Positions 12,104 to 23,200 of a stretch of DNA of 64,000 nucleotides are shown here, one piece after another. The translations under genes and the position numbers were made by a program. Numbering within the stretch: position 1 is the stretch's first letter; each line of letters starts with the position of its first letter. The notes under the pieces are model-generated. The model saw nothing but the letters and a program-made list of their open reading frames with translations. It searched no databases and was not told the DNA's origin. The DNA comes from Callorhinus ursinus (lineage: Eukaryota; Chordata; Mammalia; Carnivora; Otariidae), in the NCBI RefSeq assembly GCF_003265705.1, contig NW_020312904.1:2979936-3043935 (forward strand). The letters run 5' to 3'.

Positions 12104-13289
12104 GAGCCCAGAGAGTTCCCACGGGGCCTCCAGAGCAGGAAGAACGGGCAGGGTGGTCTGTGTTGGCAGACAGGCTGCTGGGAGGGGGTCAGGTGGCACT
12201 CGGGACATACGATGCATCCATTGTTCTCTCTAATCTTGTGAGGAGACCCCCCCCATGGCACCCCATTCAAGCCCACCCACGGACGCAGGGCTCTGCCAGC
12301 CTGGGAACCGTCCCTGAATTGGGAAGAGCTGGCCCTCCCTGGGCGCCCAGGTGGCTGCGGACTCGTGCGATCTTACCTGAGCTGAGAGGAGACGGCGCAA
12401 GCCCACTTCCTCTTTCCTGCAGCCCCGGAGCGGGGACCGGGAGGACTGTCACGCGGTTGTGGCTGGCCCCCAGCAGCCGGGTCAGGTCGCGCCCCCCGGC
12501 TGTCCTGTTAGGGGGGTGGCGCTCACCCCGATGGACTTCCTTTCCCTGCTCAGGAAGTTTTGCATCACCACTAAAAAGATCATTTCAGCATGGTAACTGA
12601 GTATCAGAGAGAGGTTTCACAAACGTACCGGTAACACCACGACATTCCTACAAGGCTGTTTTATGATTTGGCTGAGTTCTGGATGAAAATCTCCAAGTTC
12701 TGCTGGACGCATCCGTGCTTATTTATTCTGACAGTCGTTCTGAGTGTTTGCTGTTTCGGGGCAGCACGCGGGCGCCAGGACAAGAACCGGGGGAGGTCCG
12801 GGGGGCGGCTGCCAGTGCACTGGGGCCTGCGGGCTTTGCCAGGAAGGCGGGTGGTGGGAGGGGCTCGGACAGCCCCCCAGCCCCCGAGTCTTGGGTGTTG
12901 ATTAACCTGCGTGGTGAGCGGCGAAAGATTCAAACAGAGCGATGCCACATCCACATTTGTGTCTTTGTGCCCTCGGGGGGCGGGGGGGTCAGGCTGGGAG
13001 CCACCCTGAGGCAGGGAAGGAGGCAGGCAGAACTCCTGGGTAGCTGGGCAAATGAGCACGAGGATGGAGCACTCTCTGCAGGCTGGGGATCAGCAGGGAA
13101 GGAAGCTTCTGGAAAGGGGCAGCAAACCAGAAAAGATAGGTTTAGATTTAGAAGGCTGGGTGTGAGGCACCCATGGGGACAGACACACACATACAGGAGA
13201 CCCACCTTTCCCCTGTGCCCCCAAGACTGGCCTTAGTTTCCTTCTGTGTTTTCTGTGTAAAGAACAGGTTGCTAAGCATAGCGACCCCC
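12104..13289 (+). other. CERK intron 1; no gene recognised
   Basis: GC-rich non-coding sequence with no recognisable repeat or exon. Confidence 0.5.
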
Positions 13290-13500
13290 TAGGGCAATGG
13301 TTTTCTGCTGGGGACGGTGCCCCCAGGAGACACTGGCCAATGTCCGGCAATGTCGGGGGTGCCCCCGGCATTCGTGGCTGGAGCCCAGGGATGCTGCCCA
13401 AATCCAGCAATGGCCAGGATGGCCCCACCACGAAGAGGTGCCCATGGTTCCAGTGAGAAGCCCCGGTCTCAGGGAGTTTTGTGGTTTGCAGCATCTTTCT
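13290..13500 (+). mobile_element. Ancient DNA-transposon remnant (MARNA-like)
   Basis: Order of 'ggcaatggttttctgctggg', 'ccaatgtccggcaatgtcgg', 'ggagcccagggatgctgccc' and 'ggatggccccaccacgaaga' resembles an old mariner-type mammalian repeat. Family name from memory. Confidence 0.45.
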
Positions 13501-13556
13501 GTCCGTTGGAGAAACCTGTCTAGTCCAGAAGCATACTTCACTAGGAGGTTTTTGAA

Positions 13557-13753
13557 GATTTTTATTATTTATTTATTTATTTGAGAGAGAGAGAGAGAAT
13601 GAGAGATAGAGAGCACGAGAGGGAAGAGGGTCAGAGGGAGAAGCAGACTCCCCGCTGAGCAGGGAGCCCGATGCGGGACTCGATCCCGGGACTCCAGGAT
13701 CATGACCGGAGCCGAAGGCAGTCGCTCAACCTACTGAGCCACCCAGGCGTCCC
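13557..13753 (-). mobile_element. Can-SINE with 16-bp target-site duplication
   Basis: Reverse copy with (GA)n, 'gggagcccgatgcgggactc' and 'gagccacccaggcgtcccct'. Exact 16-bp duplications (ctaggaggtttttgaa) at 13541-13556 and 13754-13769. Confidence 0.97.
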
Positions 13754-13769
13754 CTAGGAGGTTTTTGAA

Positions 13770-15499
13770 AAGAGGTGTCAGGTTGTTACTTTTATAACGT
13801 GGTAGGTGACTCCCGTGAGCCTTGGCCGCTGCTTCCTCTGCAGACGGGGCCGCGATCAGCTCCAAGAAGGCAGTGATGCGGAGTAAGATCCGAGGGTGAT
13901 TTCACCGGAATGATGCGTTGTGCGTCAGCAAGGAAAGCACAGACTCTGGCCCGGGTCAGGGCGACTGCGCCCCTGATGGCGGGGCTGGGCCGGGGGGCAG
14001 CCTGCAGGACGGACCAGCACATGCCCTGGGCCCCCGCGTCCACGTCTGGGGAGCCCTGTCCAATGACGTGGCCACCAGCCAGGTCCAGTGTGGTCTGGAA
14101 GTAACCTTTCCTCACAACAGGACATCTGACCTCTCAGCTCCCTGCCTGCTCTTTTCCAGAAGACTGGTCGTCTCTTCCTAGTCTCACACGCAGTGTGAGG
14201 TCATGCAAAATGCAGGCAAATGTTAGAGAAATGCTAATATCATGTAGAAAATGGAAGTGCCTCCAAATTTCCACCGTTAACTCTTTGCAAGACACGCCTC
14301 CGTTTTCTGTACACGCACTAATGTACTGTTGTTCCTGCTTGTGCTTGGCGTGTTTGCACAACACGCTGTCCTTCCCGGAGGCCCCTCCAGGCCAGCACGA
14401 GGAGGCGGGCACAGGGCAGTTGCACTTTACCCTTGGAGGACCTCAGGCGGTCCCCACTGCTGCCCCCAGACCCTGGCCTCGGAGGAGACTGATGGAAGCC
14501 AGGTAACATGTTCTGTGTCCTGCAGGGGCTTGCTGTCCGTCTCCTCAGATTCTTGGTGGAGCTCTTTGCCTCCTAATTAGAGAGGAGAGTTTTGACAAAT
14601 AGGGCCTTCTGCTCATGATTTGCACACGTGCAGTGAACTAGAAAAGAAAGGAGTGCCTGGCCCTGAAGCCTCCGCGTCCGCTTCCCCGCCCTGCATCCCC
14701 ATCCGAGCCCCGTCCACCAAGCTTCCTGTGCTCCTGGGGCAGCCCCCAGGCCAGGCCCGGCCCTCTCTTCCTGACATTCCTCAGACGGTAGGGACTACTT
14801 CCCTGCTCATCTGGATCCTTCTTTAGAGAAGACAGTTCCCACTTCCTGCACGTGGGGAATACCACGTCCCGCTTCCACGTGTTTGTCTTGTTCTCACCCG
14901 CGGACAGAGGACAGAGGACGCGCTGGGGAGGCGGACTGGCGGCAGACACGAAGCTCCGTCCCCGAGCCCCTCCCTTGTGCTGTGTCCCTCGTTCTGTCCC
15001 TACATTTCTGTTACGCAGGAGCAGACCCGCGTCAGCCCAGGCCTCCCGCTGCCTCCCTCTGCCCGGAGCCCCCTGAGCCCACCTGCAGCAGAGCTCCACC
15101 GGCCTCCAAGTCACAAGCCCTCCGTCCCTCTGTCCCGTATCCTTCCACCCCTGTCCCTCGGCTTCTGCTCTCTCCCAGGCCAGCTTCTGAGCAGCCTGTC
15201 CTGGCCTCAGTGCCGTCTCCGCTCAGACCCTGAGCCCCCCCCACCCCCAGCCCCTCCTGCGCACCGTCACCCCAACATCGCCTCCACGCACTCCCTCTGC
15301 GGCGGGAACGGCGTCCAGCGCCCGGTGGGTGCCCCAGTGAGCAGGGGCTGTGGGGCTTTCAGACGCGGCCCTGGCTGCGTGCAGTGTCACGGGTGAGCCT
15401 GTGTGCGGGACTTGGGGACCACAGCACTGGGCGCGTGGCACCGGGGAGCAGGGCGCGGGGCCTCCTGACATCTCCCGCATCCTCCTTCGGTTCTTCGAG
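13770..15499 (+). other. CERK intron 1; no gene recognised
   Basis: C-rich non-coding stretch. Long open frames at 14638-15396 are proline/serine-rich artefacts of base composition; no CERK exon 1 sequence found. Confidence 0.5.
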
Positions 15500-15765
15500 T
15501 TTGTCAAACCAAATTAGCAAGATTAGGAATTACTAATTTATAGGCTCTCTTAAGTGGGTTATCCCGTGAGTCATGTGTAACTTCTAATTTAATAGCATAA
15601 TATGACTATTGTGTTCGTCTCTTGTGCAGTGTCTTAAAGCAGTCCGTCGTTTTGTTTGAATATTGAGAAGCACATCACTCCTAATTATTGTGCGCACTTA
15701 GCTTATTGTAATAACCTCCTGGCTGTTTCTTATCAGACAGGCCCAAGTGTACTGATTGCCCCGGG
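15500..15765. other. AT-rich single-copy block, candidate conserved non-coding element
   Basis: Sharp drop in GC inside GC-rich intron, with repeated homeodomain-like cores (TAATT near 15532 and 15588, CTAATTA near 15681) and a TTATCAG GATA-type site near 15731. No repeat family recognised. Function is inference. Confidence 0.35.
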
Positions 15766-17176
15766 GTGCAGGAGATCCTGACATTTATTCTCAGGGGTCT
15801 GAGATCACCATGTGAGCGTGTGATCCTGAATCAGATCCCTGACTCGTCCCGCCGTGAGCCCGGCCCTGCTCGGTGCCCCAGACGCAGACACCGGACAGCT
15901 CTTCCCCAGGAGATGGGGCGGAGGGCCAGGAAACGCTGGTGCAGACTCGGTGGGGCTCCAAGGAGGCAGGCCGGTGCCCCACGAATTGAGGATGTTGGGG
16001 GGGCAGGCTGTGGGATGGGAGCTGGTGGCGGGGAGCCCGCGTGGCTGCCCTGAGCAGAGGCTGCTACGGGGGGAGAAGGCAGGGCGCCCCGGAGGGAGCC
16101 CTCGGTGACCGGCTTCCCCGAGGGCCCTGAGCCACCCCTCCCCAGCCTTCCCCTGCCCCCTGCCCCGGCGCGCTGGAGCCCACGCTGTCCTCTGAGACCC
16201 ACTTCTGGTTCCTCTGCAAAAGTATCCCTGCCCCTTGCTCCTGGCCAGTATGACCCCATTGGGCACCGCACCCTCCCTGCCTTCCAAGGCTCCTTGGAGG
16301 CCCACACCCCTCCAGGTCTTACGTGACCTCCGCAGGTAGTGACTTCCAGACCACGTGAAGCTGCCGAGGTGCCACAGCAGTGGGTTTCTTCGAGCTGTTA
16401 CTAAAGCAGAGCACTTCAGCTCCATGGCAGGTCTTAGAGCCAACCTGGGACCAAACCACAACTTACAAAGCTCTTCTATGTAAAAATAGATCGTAAATCC
16501 TAACAGCAGTTCGCGGACACGCTTCCAGAACGTAGCCTGTGCAGACGGGGGCTCGCTGCCCTGGGTCTCCGCTTCCCGGCCCTCGGCCCTGTTGGTGCCT
16601 GGCTTGCCTGTGCCATCCGGGCAGTTCCGCGGAGTGGCATCCTCCTGGGCTTCCCACGGTGGGCATCGGCCGCTGTCCGCCCCCAGGCCCATACAGGGCT
16701 TCCCACATCTGACGGGAACCCCCAGGGCTTCCCACCCACCCCTGGCCTCCACCTCGGTGGGGCCCTGGCTCTCCGGGGCTCACGCAGTCCTGGGTCCTCC
16801 TTGTCCCAACGGCTCGCCATGTTCTTCCTTCCCACTTGGATTCCTGAGCCAGACTAAGGACAGACACTGTGTCTTGAACATCTTTGCCCAAATTTAGCAC
16901 AGTAGCTGGCCTGGAAAAGTCAGCTGAGCAGATCATTGGAAAAGTTGGCAGTCTACATTTGGTGACTCTGTTGGATAAACCGTCCCATCTTCTGATAACA
17001 CTGAGTTTCCCAAATGTATTTATCTCTGAATTTAAAAACTGCATATGATTTTCTTTGTACTTTTGGATGTCTAATGAGAATATTAAAGCAGAACGGTCCC
17101 AGCCTTTTGGAACGGACTTCTTGTACTTACGTGAATTCTATGAAATTCATCTGATGTGAGGATGTGGTCTTTACAG
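15766..17176 (+). other. CERK intron 1, 3' end; no gene recognised
   Basis: GC-rich to about 16800, then AT-rich up to the exon 2 acceptor at 17171-17176. An L2/MIR-like fragment may lie at 16850-16930. The 315-codon minus-strand frame at 15805-16752 lacks any recognisable domain. Confidence 0.5.
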
Positions 17177-17290
17177 ATGCGTGCTCTCTGCCTATTTCTG
17201 AGATTATCACCGTGGAAGAAACAGACACTCATGGGAAACGCTCCAGCAGTGGAAAATGGCAGAAGATGGAAAAGCCCTTCGCTTTCACAG
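17177..17290 (+). CDS. CERK: CERK exon 2
   Basis: 114 nt, residues about 48-86. Acceptor ttacag, donor gtgagg, both split codons (phase 2 in, 1 out). Encodes EIITVEETDTHGK and GKWQKMEKPFAFT, part of the PH domain that targets the enzyme to Golgi membranes. Confidence 0.95.
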
Positions 17291-20200
17291 GTGAGGGCAC
17301 GGACTCCCTCCCCCGTCTTCACCAATTTCACGCAGTGGAAAGGTGACATTTTTGCCACTTGTTTGACAAGCTCAGCGTCTCCTTTTTTTTTTTTCTATCT
17401 TTTAAGAAACTGCCTTATGTAATTTTTTCCAAGATCGTCTTTTAGTTAATGTTTTGATCATCTCGTTTCGTACTTTCTTTGTTTTTTCTTTTTTATGTGG
17501 GTTAAAAGGACTGAGAAGTAGGTCTTTTTCCTAATGCCTTGGAAGTGGCTCACCAGCCAGGAGGCGGGAGCGGCACGGGGCCCCACACGAGCACGTGGGG
17601 TGCGAGGCTGCGCCCTGACCCGCCCACGCTCTGTCTTGCAGTGCACTGTGTGAAGCGAGCCCGCCGCCACCGCTGGAAGTGGGCGCAGGTCACTTTCTGC
17701 TGTGCCGAGGAGCCGCTGTGTCACCTGTGGCTGCACGCCCTCCAGGAGCTGCTGGGGAAGCTCAGTACGTGCGCTTGTGTACCCCCAAACCCAGAGCCGC
17801 TGCCATCGAAGCTGTTTCCCCACCTTGGGCACAGCTTTCCTGTAACCGAGTGTGGCGGTCATTCGGTGTGACTTTTAAAACTTGACCAAATACCAGTTAG
17901 AGGAGCAGCCTAGTGTCGTGGGCCGTCCCCCACGTGGCCTCCCAGGGCCGGGGCGCCTTCACTGACCGGCTGCGAGACGGGGCGTGGGTGCCTTGGCCTG
18001 CTGAGCCCCGGTTTCTGCTTGTGGGCAGCGGGCATGGTGATCCCTGCATTGCAGGTGAATGCGGGGCATAAACCAGGTAGTGGGGACGCACCTCCCACAT
18101 CTGGGGTGTGCCCCGACATCTGAAACGCCGATGCGTTGCTGGGTGACGGGAGTCTGTCTCCCTCTCCTGTTTCGTGCTGTTCGGTTATAATCTCTATACA
18201 TAATCCGGTCAACTCGGTACTGGCTTTAACCACAGAATACAAACAGCGTGGGTGGAGGGTGGTTTTTGGTCTTTTTAAGTTAATTTGGCATCTGGATCAA
18301 AAAAGTGAGGGACAATTTATTTGAAGATGGTGTGGCCCACATACGAGCTTCAGAGAGACTTCCTCCCCGAGAAGCCTCCTGCATCTGACCGTCTCATCCT
18401 GCGGGAGGCGGCGCATGCCCCCGACGGATCCTTACGTGCTGCGCTCCAGGACCCTGTCCCGCTTGTCCTGTTTCTCTAGACTCCTCCTCCTTGTCCTCAC
18501 CGGCTCCTTTCCTGCGTTCTCCGCCCCCCCCCCATCCTCCCGCTTTCTTGAGACTTTGCGTCTCTAGATTAGGGCTGATTCTGTAGGTTCAGACTCCTAG
18601 AGGAAGGGCTCTGGCCCTGCACCCCCCCATGAAAAGCTGGGGCGTTATTTTCTGCAGAACTCGTACGAAAGCCTCCAGTTACCAGCTGCCCCAGGCCCCT
18701 TGTATCTGCAGGTATTCGAGGATTCTGTTAGTTCAGCTGCTCCGTGATTTTAACTCTAACTGTGTTGTCTGTTTTATTCTCCCGGAAGTAGCACAGACTC
18801 CGGGAAGTGCCCACATCCCGTGCGTGCGGCTTGGGGAGCTCACCCACCCAGCGCTCCCGTGTAACCAGCATCCAGGTCCCGAAACCAGAACCCTGCCAGC
18901 CCCCCAGGGCCCCTCGAGCCCCTGCAGCCGCTCCCCCGCGGGGTGATCACTGCCAGCTTCATCTCGTGCTTCGTAGACATCAGATTATACCGCAGAAGCC
19001 CCTGTGTCTGGCTTTTTGGCTCAGCGTTGATGTTTGCGAGGCTAACCCACGTCGGGGTGTGTGGTGTCCACTGCTCGTCCGGCTGGCGGCACGGTCCCCC
19101 ACCTGCAACCATGGATTTCTCCACTGTACTGCTGAAGGTCACTGGGCTAGCTCCCGGATGTGGGCAGACAATGCCGTCCTGAACATTCTGGCGCCTGCCT
19201 CGTGCTGGGCACTACTGGCCTTTCCCTTGGCTGTGTACGTGGGAGAGGGATTTCCGCGGGGGGCACGTGTTCGGCCGCAGTAGACACCGTCAGACCGTCT
19301 TCCAGACTGCGGTGCCAGCAACACCCCCCCGGCAGAACATCAGAGTCCTGGTTGCCCCCCATCTTTCCACACCCTAAAAATTATAGCTGTTTGGATGAGT
19401 GTCAGGAGTCTTGCACTAGGGTATGAATTGGCATTTCCCTGATGGGCGCTGGAGGTGAGAAATACGTTCCTATGTTTATGGGCCACTTGGAAATCCTCTT
19501 TTGTAAGGAGTCCGTTTAAGTCTTTTGTCCATTTTTCTGTTGGGTGGTCCATCTTTTCTTCATGTCATGTAGATACTCTTTGTGTATTGTGGATCTAGAT
19601 CTTTCATTGGATTGATGAATGACAGATGCCTTCTCGTTCTGTGGTTTGCCTTTTTACGCTTATTGGTGTCTGCTGATGAACAGACGTCCTCGATTTTAAT
19701 GTAGTCCTATTTCTCTCTTTTTTTCTCTATGGTTCCTTCGGATCCTATTCGACGTCTTTGTCCAGGGCCCTAAAGATATTTTCTCCTCAAGGGTTTGTTT
19801 TACCTTTCACGTTTAGACCTAAGGTCCGTTTGGAGTTGGTTTTGTGTGTAAGGTGAGTGGTCGAGGCTCATTCAAACACAGGTCTGGGCTCGACGCCCCG
19901 GCTGGTGGGCCGGCCCCTCCCCGCACACGCTGACCTTCACTTCCTGCTTCTGTGTCGCACTTGGATTGAATTTCCCTCTGTATCCAGTGACTTCGCGAAA
20001 CTCACTTACTAATTTTAATGGACTGATGATTCTTTTGGATTCGCTTTGAGCAGAATCATGTCACCTGTGAATAATGGCACACCCCTGTTCCATTCATCTT
20101 AGTTTTTTTACTCTTTTCTCTTACGCTTCTCCCCTGGGGCGGGTCCCAGTGGGGAGGATCATCTCAGTCCAGCTCTCCGGGGCAGTTTCCAACATTTCAC

Positions 20201-23200
20201 TGTCAAGAATGATGTTTCTTGGGTTTTTAAAAGATTTTTTTAAAAAAACATTAAGGGTCATCTGGTTGGCTGAGTCGGCAGAGCAGTTGACTCTTAATCT
20301 TAGGGTGGCGGGTTCAAGCCCCATGACAGGCATAGAGATTACTTAAAAGATAAAAATAAAAATTTAAAAGTCAGGGAAAAAACATATTAGGGAAGTTCGT
20401 CTCTAATTCCTAGCTGTCTAGACTTTGTGTTTTCTTAAACCATGGCTGATTGAGTTTGATAGATGGTTTTTCTGCATCTCTGGAGGTGCCTCTGTGATTG
20501 CCTTCTTTTTGAGTTACTGTGTTAAGGACATTGGTTTCTCTTGTATAAAAGCCTATGGATTCCTATGAAATCCACTTGAACGAGACCTGCTAACTCTTTT
20601 TATATGTTTCTGGAGTTGACTTGCTGATACTTTGCTCGGGATTTCTACACCTTGGCTCAGGGGAGAAGTGCAACCATGCGTGAGTCTCTTGACTGGTTTT
20701 GCTGTCAAGCGTTGGTGGCCCCATGCAGGGAGCTGAGAAGTGCTCCTTCCTTCTGTTCTGTGGAAGTGTTTACGTGACATTGGGGCTGTGGTTTTCCCTG
20801 AGTCCTTGGAAGCATTCACTGGTGAAACCATCTGGGCCTGGGGTTTCTTTGTGAGAAGGTTTTCACTAATGACTTCGGTTTCTTCATTAAATATCAGACT
20901 ATTCAGATTTTCTATTGCTTCTGCCAGGTTTGGTAAGTTGTATTTTTTGACAAGATTTGTCCATTCATCCAAGTTTATAAATTCATTATTAAGAAGTCCT
21001 TTCACTTCCCTTGTAGTATGTGCAAACTCTGGGGTAACGTCCCCTTTCTCATTCTTGATAATTAGCAATTTGTCTCTTCTCCCTAGTTCTGTAGCATCTT
21101 TATTAGGGAATTGTCAATTTTATGAATCTTTTTACTTTTACTTTTTGAAAGATTTTATTTATTTGTCAGAGAGAGAGAGAGGCAGGCAGTGGGAGAAGCA
21201 GGCTTCCCGCTGAGCAGGGAGCCCGATGTGGGGCTCGATCCCAGGACCCTGGGATCATGACCTGAGCCGAAGTCAGACACTCAACCGACTGAGCCACCCA
21301 GGCGCCCCATTTTTATGAGTCTTCTTAAAGAACCAACTTTCGGCTTTGTTGATTTTCTCTACTGTACATTCCTCCTGGTATTTTATTATGAAGGTTTTCA
21401 AGCGTCTGGAAAAAGTGCAAGAATTGAATAATAAACAGGCACATACCCACCGCGTGGATGTGCAGTGGTTCACGGATTTCAAGCTGTGCTTTGCCAGCGT
21501 CTGTGTATCTGTCCGTTAGTTCACTGTATTCTCTGCTGAGTTTCAGAGTAAGTGACAGACGTGGGGCCCTTTAAACACTTCGGCGGGCACCTCGTGAATT
21601 AGAGATCAGCATGTGTGTACCGTTCTGAGCTAGAATCCCCATACGGTGGAGCAGACAGATCGTGAGTTTAAATCAATGGTATCGGAACATGCAGACACAC
21701 AGCTGTCGTCGCCCAAAGCCCTATGAGACATAGATCACCCCAGAGTTTTCTCGTGCTCCTTCCTGTCGGTGCAGAGACAGCCACCACGCAGATGGAATGA
21801 CATCACGGGGGCCCCTTCGAGTAGGGCTGTAGGCTCTCCACGTGATGGCATTGACAGGGCCCCACGTTGGTTAGTATACCAGTAGTCGGGGCTTTTTTGT
21901 TGCCGAGTAGTATTCCATTGCGTAGCTGGACAGCATCTGGTGTGTCAGCAGCCAGCTGATGGACACGTAGGGCGTTTTCTCTCGGGGCTGTCTCGAACAG
22001 TACTGTTGTGAACTTCCGTGTGCAGAATTTTGTGTGGACTTAGGTTTTCCATTTTTTGGAGTATATACTTTCTTGCTACTTTTATTGATTTGTTGGTTAA
22101 GTTTGTTTTTGAGTGTCAGAATCTATTTGAACTGACCCCAACAACGATGTTGGGAGTTGCTATACAAACATAGTTGTGAGCCAGGTGAGGAGGCTCTCTG
22201 GACGGGACTGAAGCCAGGGGCTGACGGGCTGTCTGTGTCTCACTGTCCATCTGTCCGTCCTCTCTGTCTCCCCTAGTGGGCCCTTCTGTGCATCTGTTTC
22301 TTCTTGTTCTCTGCAGACTCACCTCCCTTTACTTTCCAGAAGTCACATCTTATAGGACTCTTCATCAGGAGACCGTGTCTATCTCGGTCAGAATTCTGAA
22401 TTCTTGGGGATTTGCAGATACACAACGCTCCTGCCCATTCTGATAGGCTGTCACTTTTCTCTTTTCATAGATTAGGAAACTCTTCAGCATGGTTCTTTAA
22501 CTTAAAGATACTTTTTTCAGGCAATACTAAGCAGAGTTCTCAAACCATAGTCATTAGATATTCTTCAGTAACACAGTCCTTCCTGTTGATATTTGTTGCA
22601 TTCACTGTGATTTACACATCGTTGTTTTATAGCATCGAGACCAAAGCATTTACTGGTGTTTATCAATCCGTTCGGAGGGAAAGGACAAGGCAAGCGGATC
22701 TATGAGAGGAAAGTGGCACCATTGTTTACCTTAGCCTCCATCACCACCGAAATAGTTGGTAAGGTATAAATTCCGTTAAATATGTGGAGTAAGTGTGGGA
22801 ATGATACAAGTGTGGTTGCTAGACGAGATTTTTCTCTTACAGGTTATTTTAAAGAAAGTAAAATGTGTTGTTTTATATACCAGAACAAGAACAATACAAA
22901 ATAAAGAATGTATACTTTTCTAGCCAGGTCTTAGCATAAACAAAAAGCATTCGAGGGGCGCCTGGGGGGCTCAGTCCTTAAGCGTCTGCCTTCGGCTCAG
23001 GTCATGGTCCCAGGGTCCTGGGATCGAGCCCCGCATCGGGCTCCCTGCTCCGCGGGAAGCCTGCTTCTCCCCCTCCCACTCCCCCTGCTTGGGTTCCCTC
23101 TCTCGCTGTGTCTCTCTCTGTCAAATAAATAAATAAAATCTTAAAAAAAAAAAAAAACACTCGAGAGAAACACTAAGAAGACGAAAGGGTAAAGATCAGG

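Larger units (their letters stand above)
18820..21420 (-). mobile_element. L1M-type LINE, antisense, ORF2 remnant plus 3'UTR
   Basis: Left to right it reads as the antisense of L1 3'UTR then ORF2: 'gaattggcatttccctgatg' (19425), 'gtccgtttggagttggtttt' (19826), 'gcagaatcatgtcacctgtg' (20050) and 'ccatctgggcctggggtttc' (20829). The minus-strand frame 20553-21068 still encodes a piece resembling the segment just before the reverse-transcriptase core, including YNLPNLAEAIENLNSLI. Frameshifts, stops and two inserted SINEs make it dead. Confidence 0.75.

Noticed and set aside
11217..12600. Long open frames of THTHMHT or VCVCMCA type on both strands
   Set aside because: They are translations of the alternating CA/CG repeat, open in several frames at once.
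14638..15396. CERK exon 1 or CpG-island promoter
   Set aside because: GC-rich, but the expected N-terminal peptide (LWVKQQRCAVSLEP) was not found in any frame.
15805..16752. 315-codon minus-strand frame as a novel gene
   Set aside because: No recognisable domain, overlapping open frames on both strands and GC-rich composition with few stops; sits in CERK intron 1.
20553..21068. 171-codon minus-strand frame as a gene
   Set aside because: It resembles decayed L1 ORF2, with the similarity lost after about 110 residues and no full-length element.
22955..23156. tRNA gene
   Set aside because: The A-box/B-box head belongs to a tRNA-derived Can-SINE; no cloverleaf with anticodon stem is intact.
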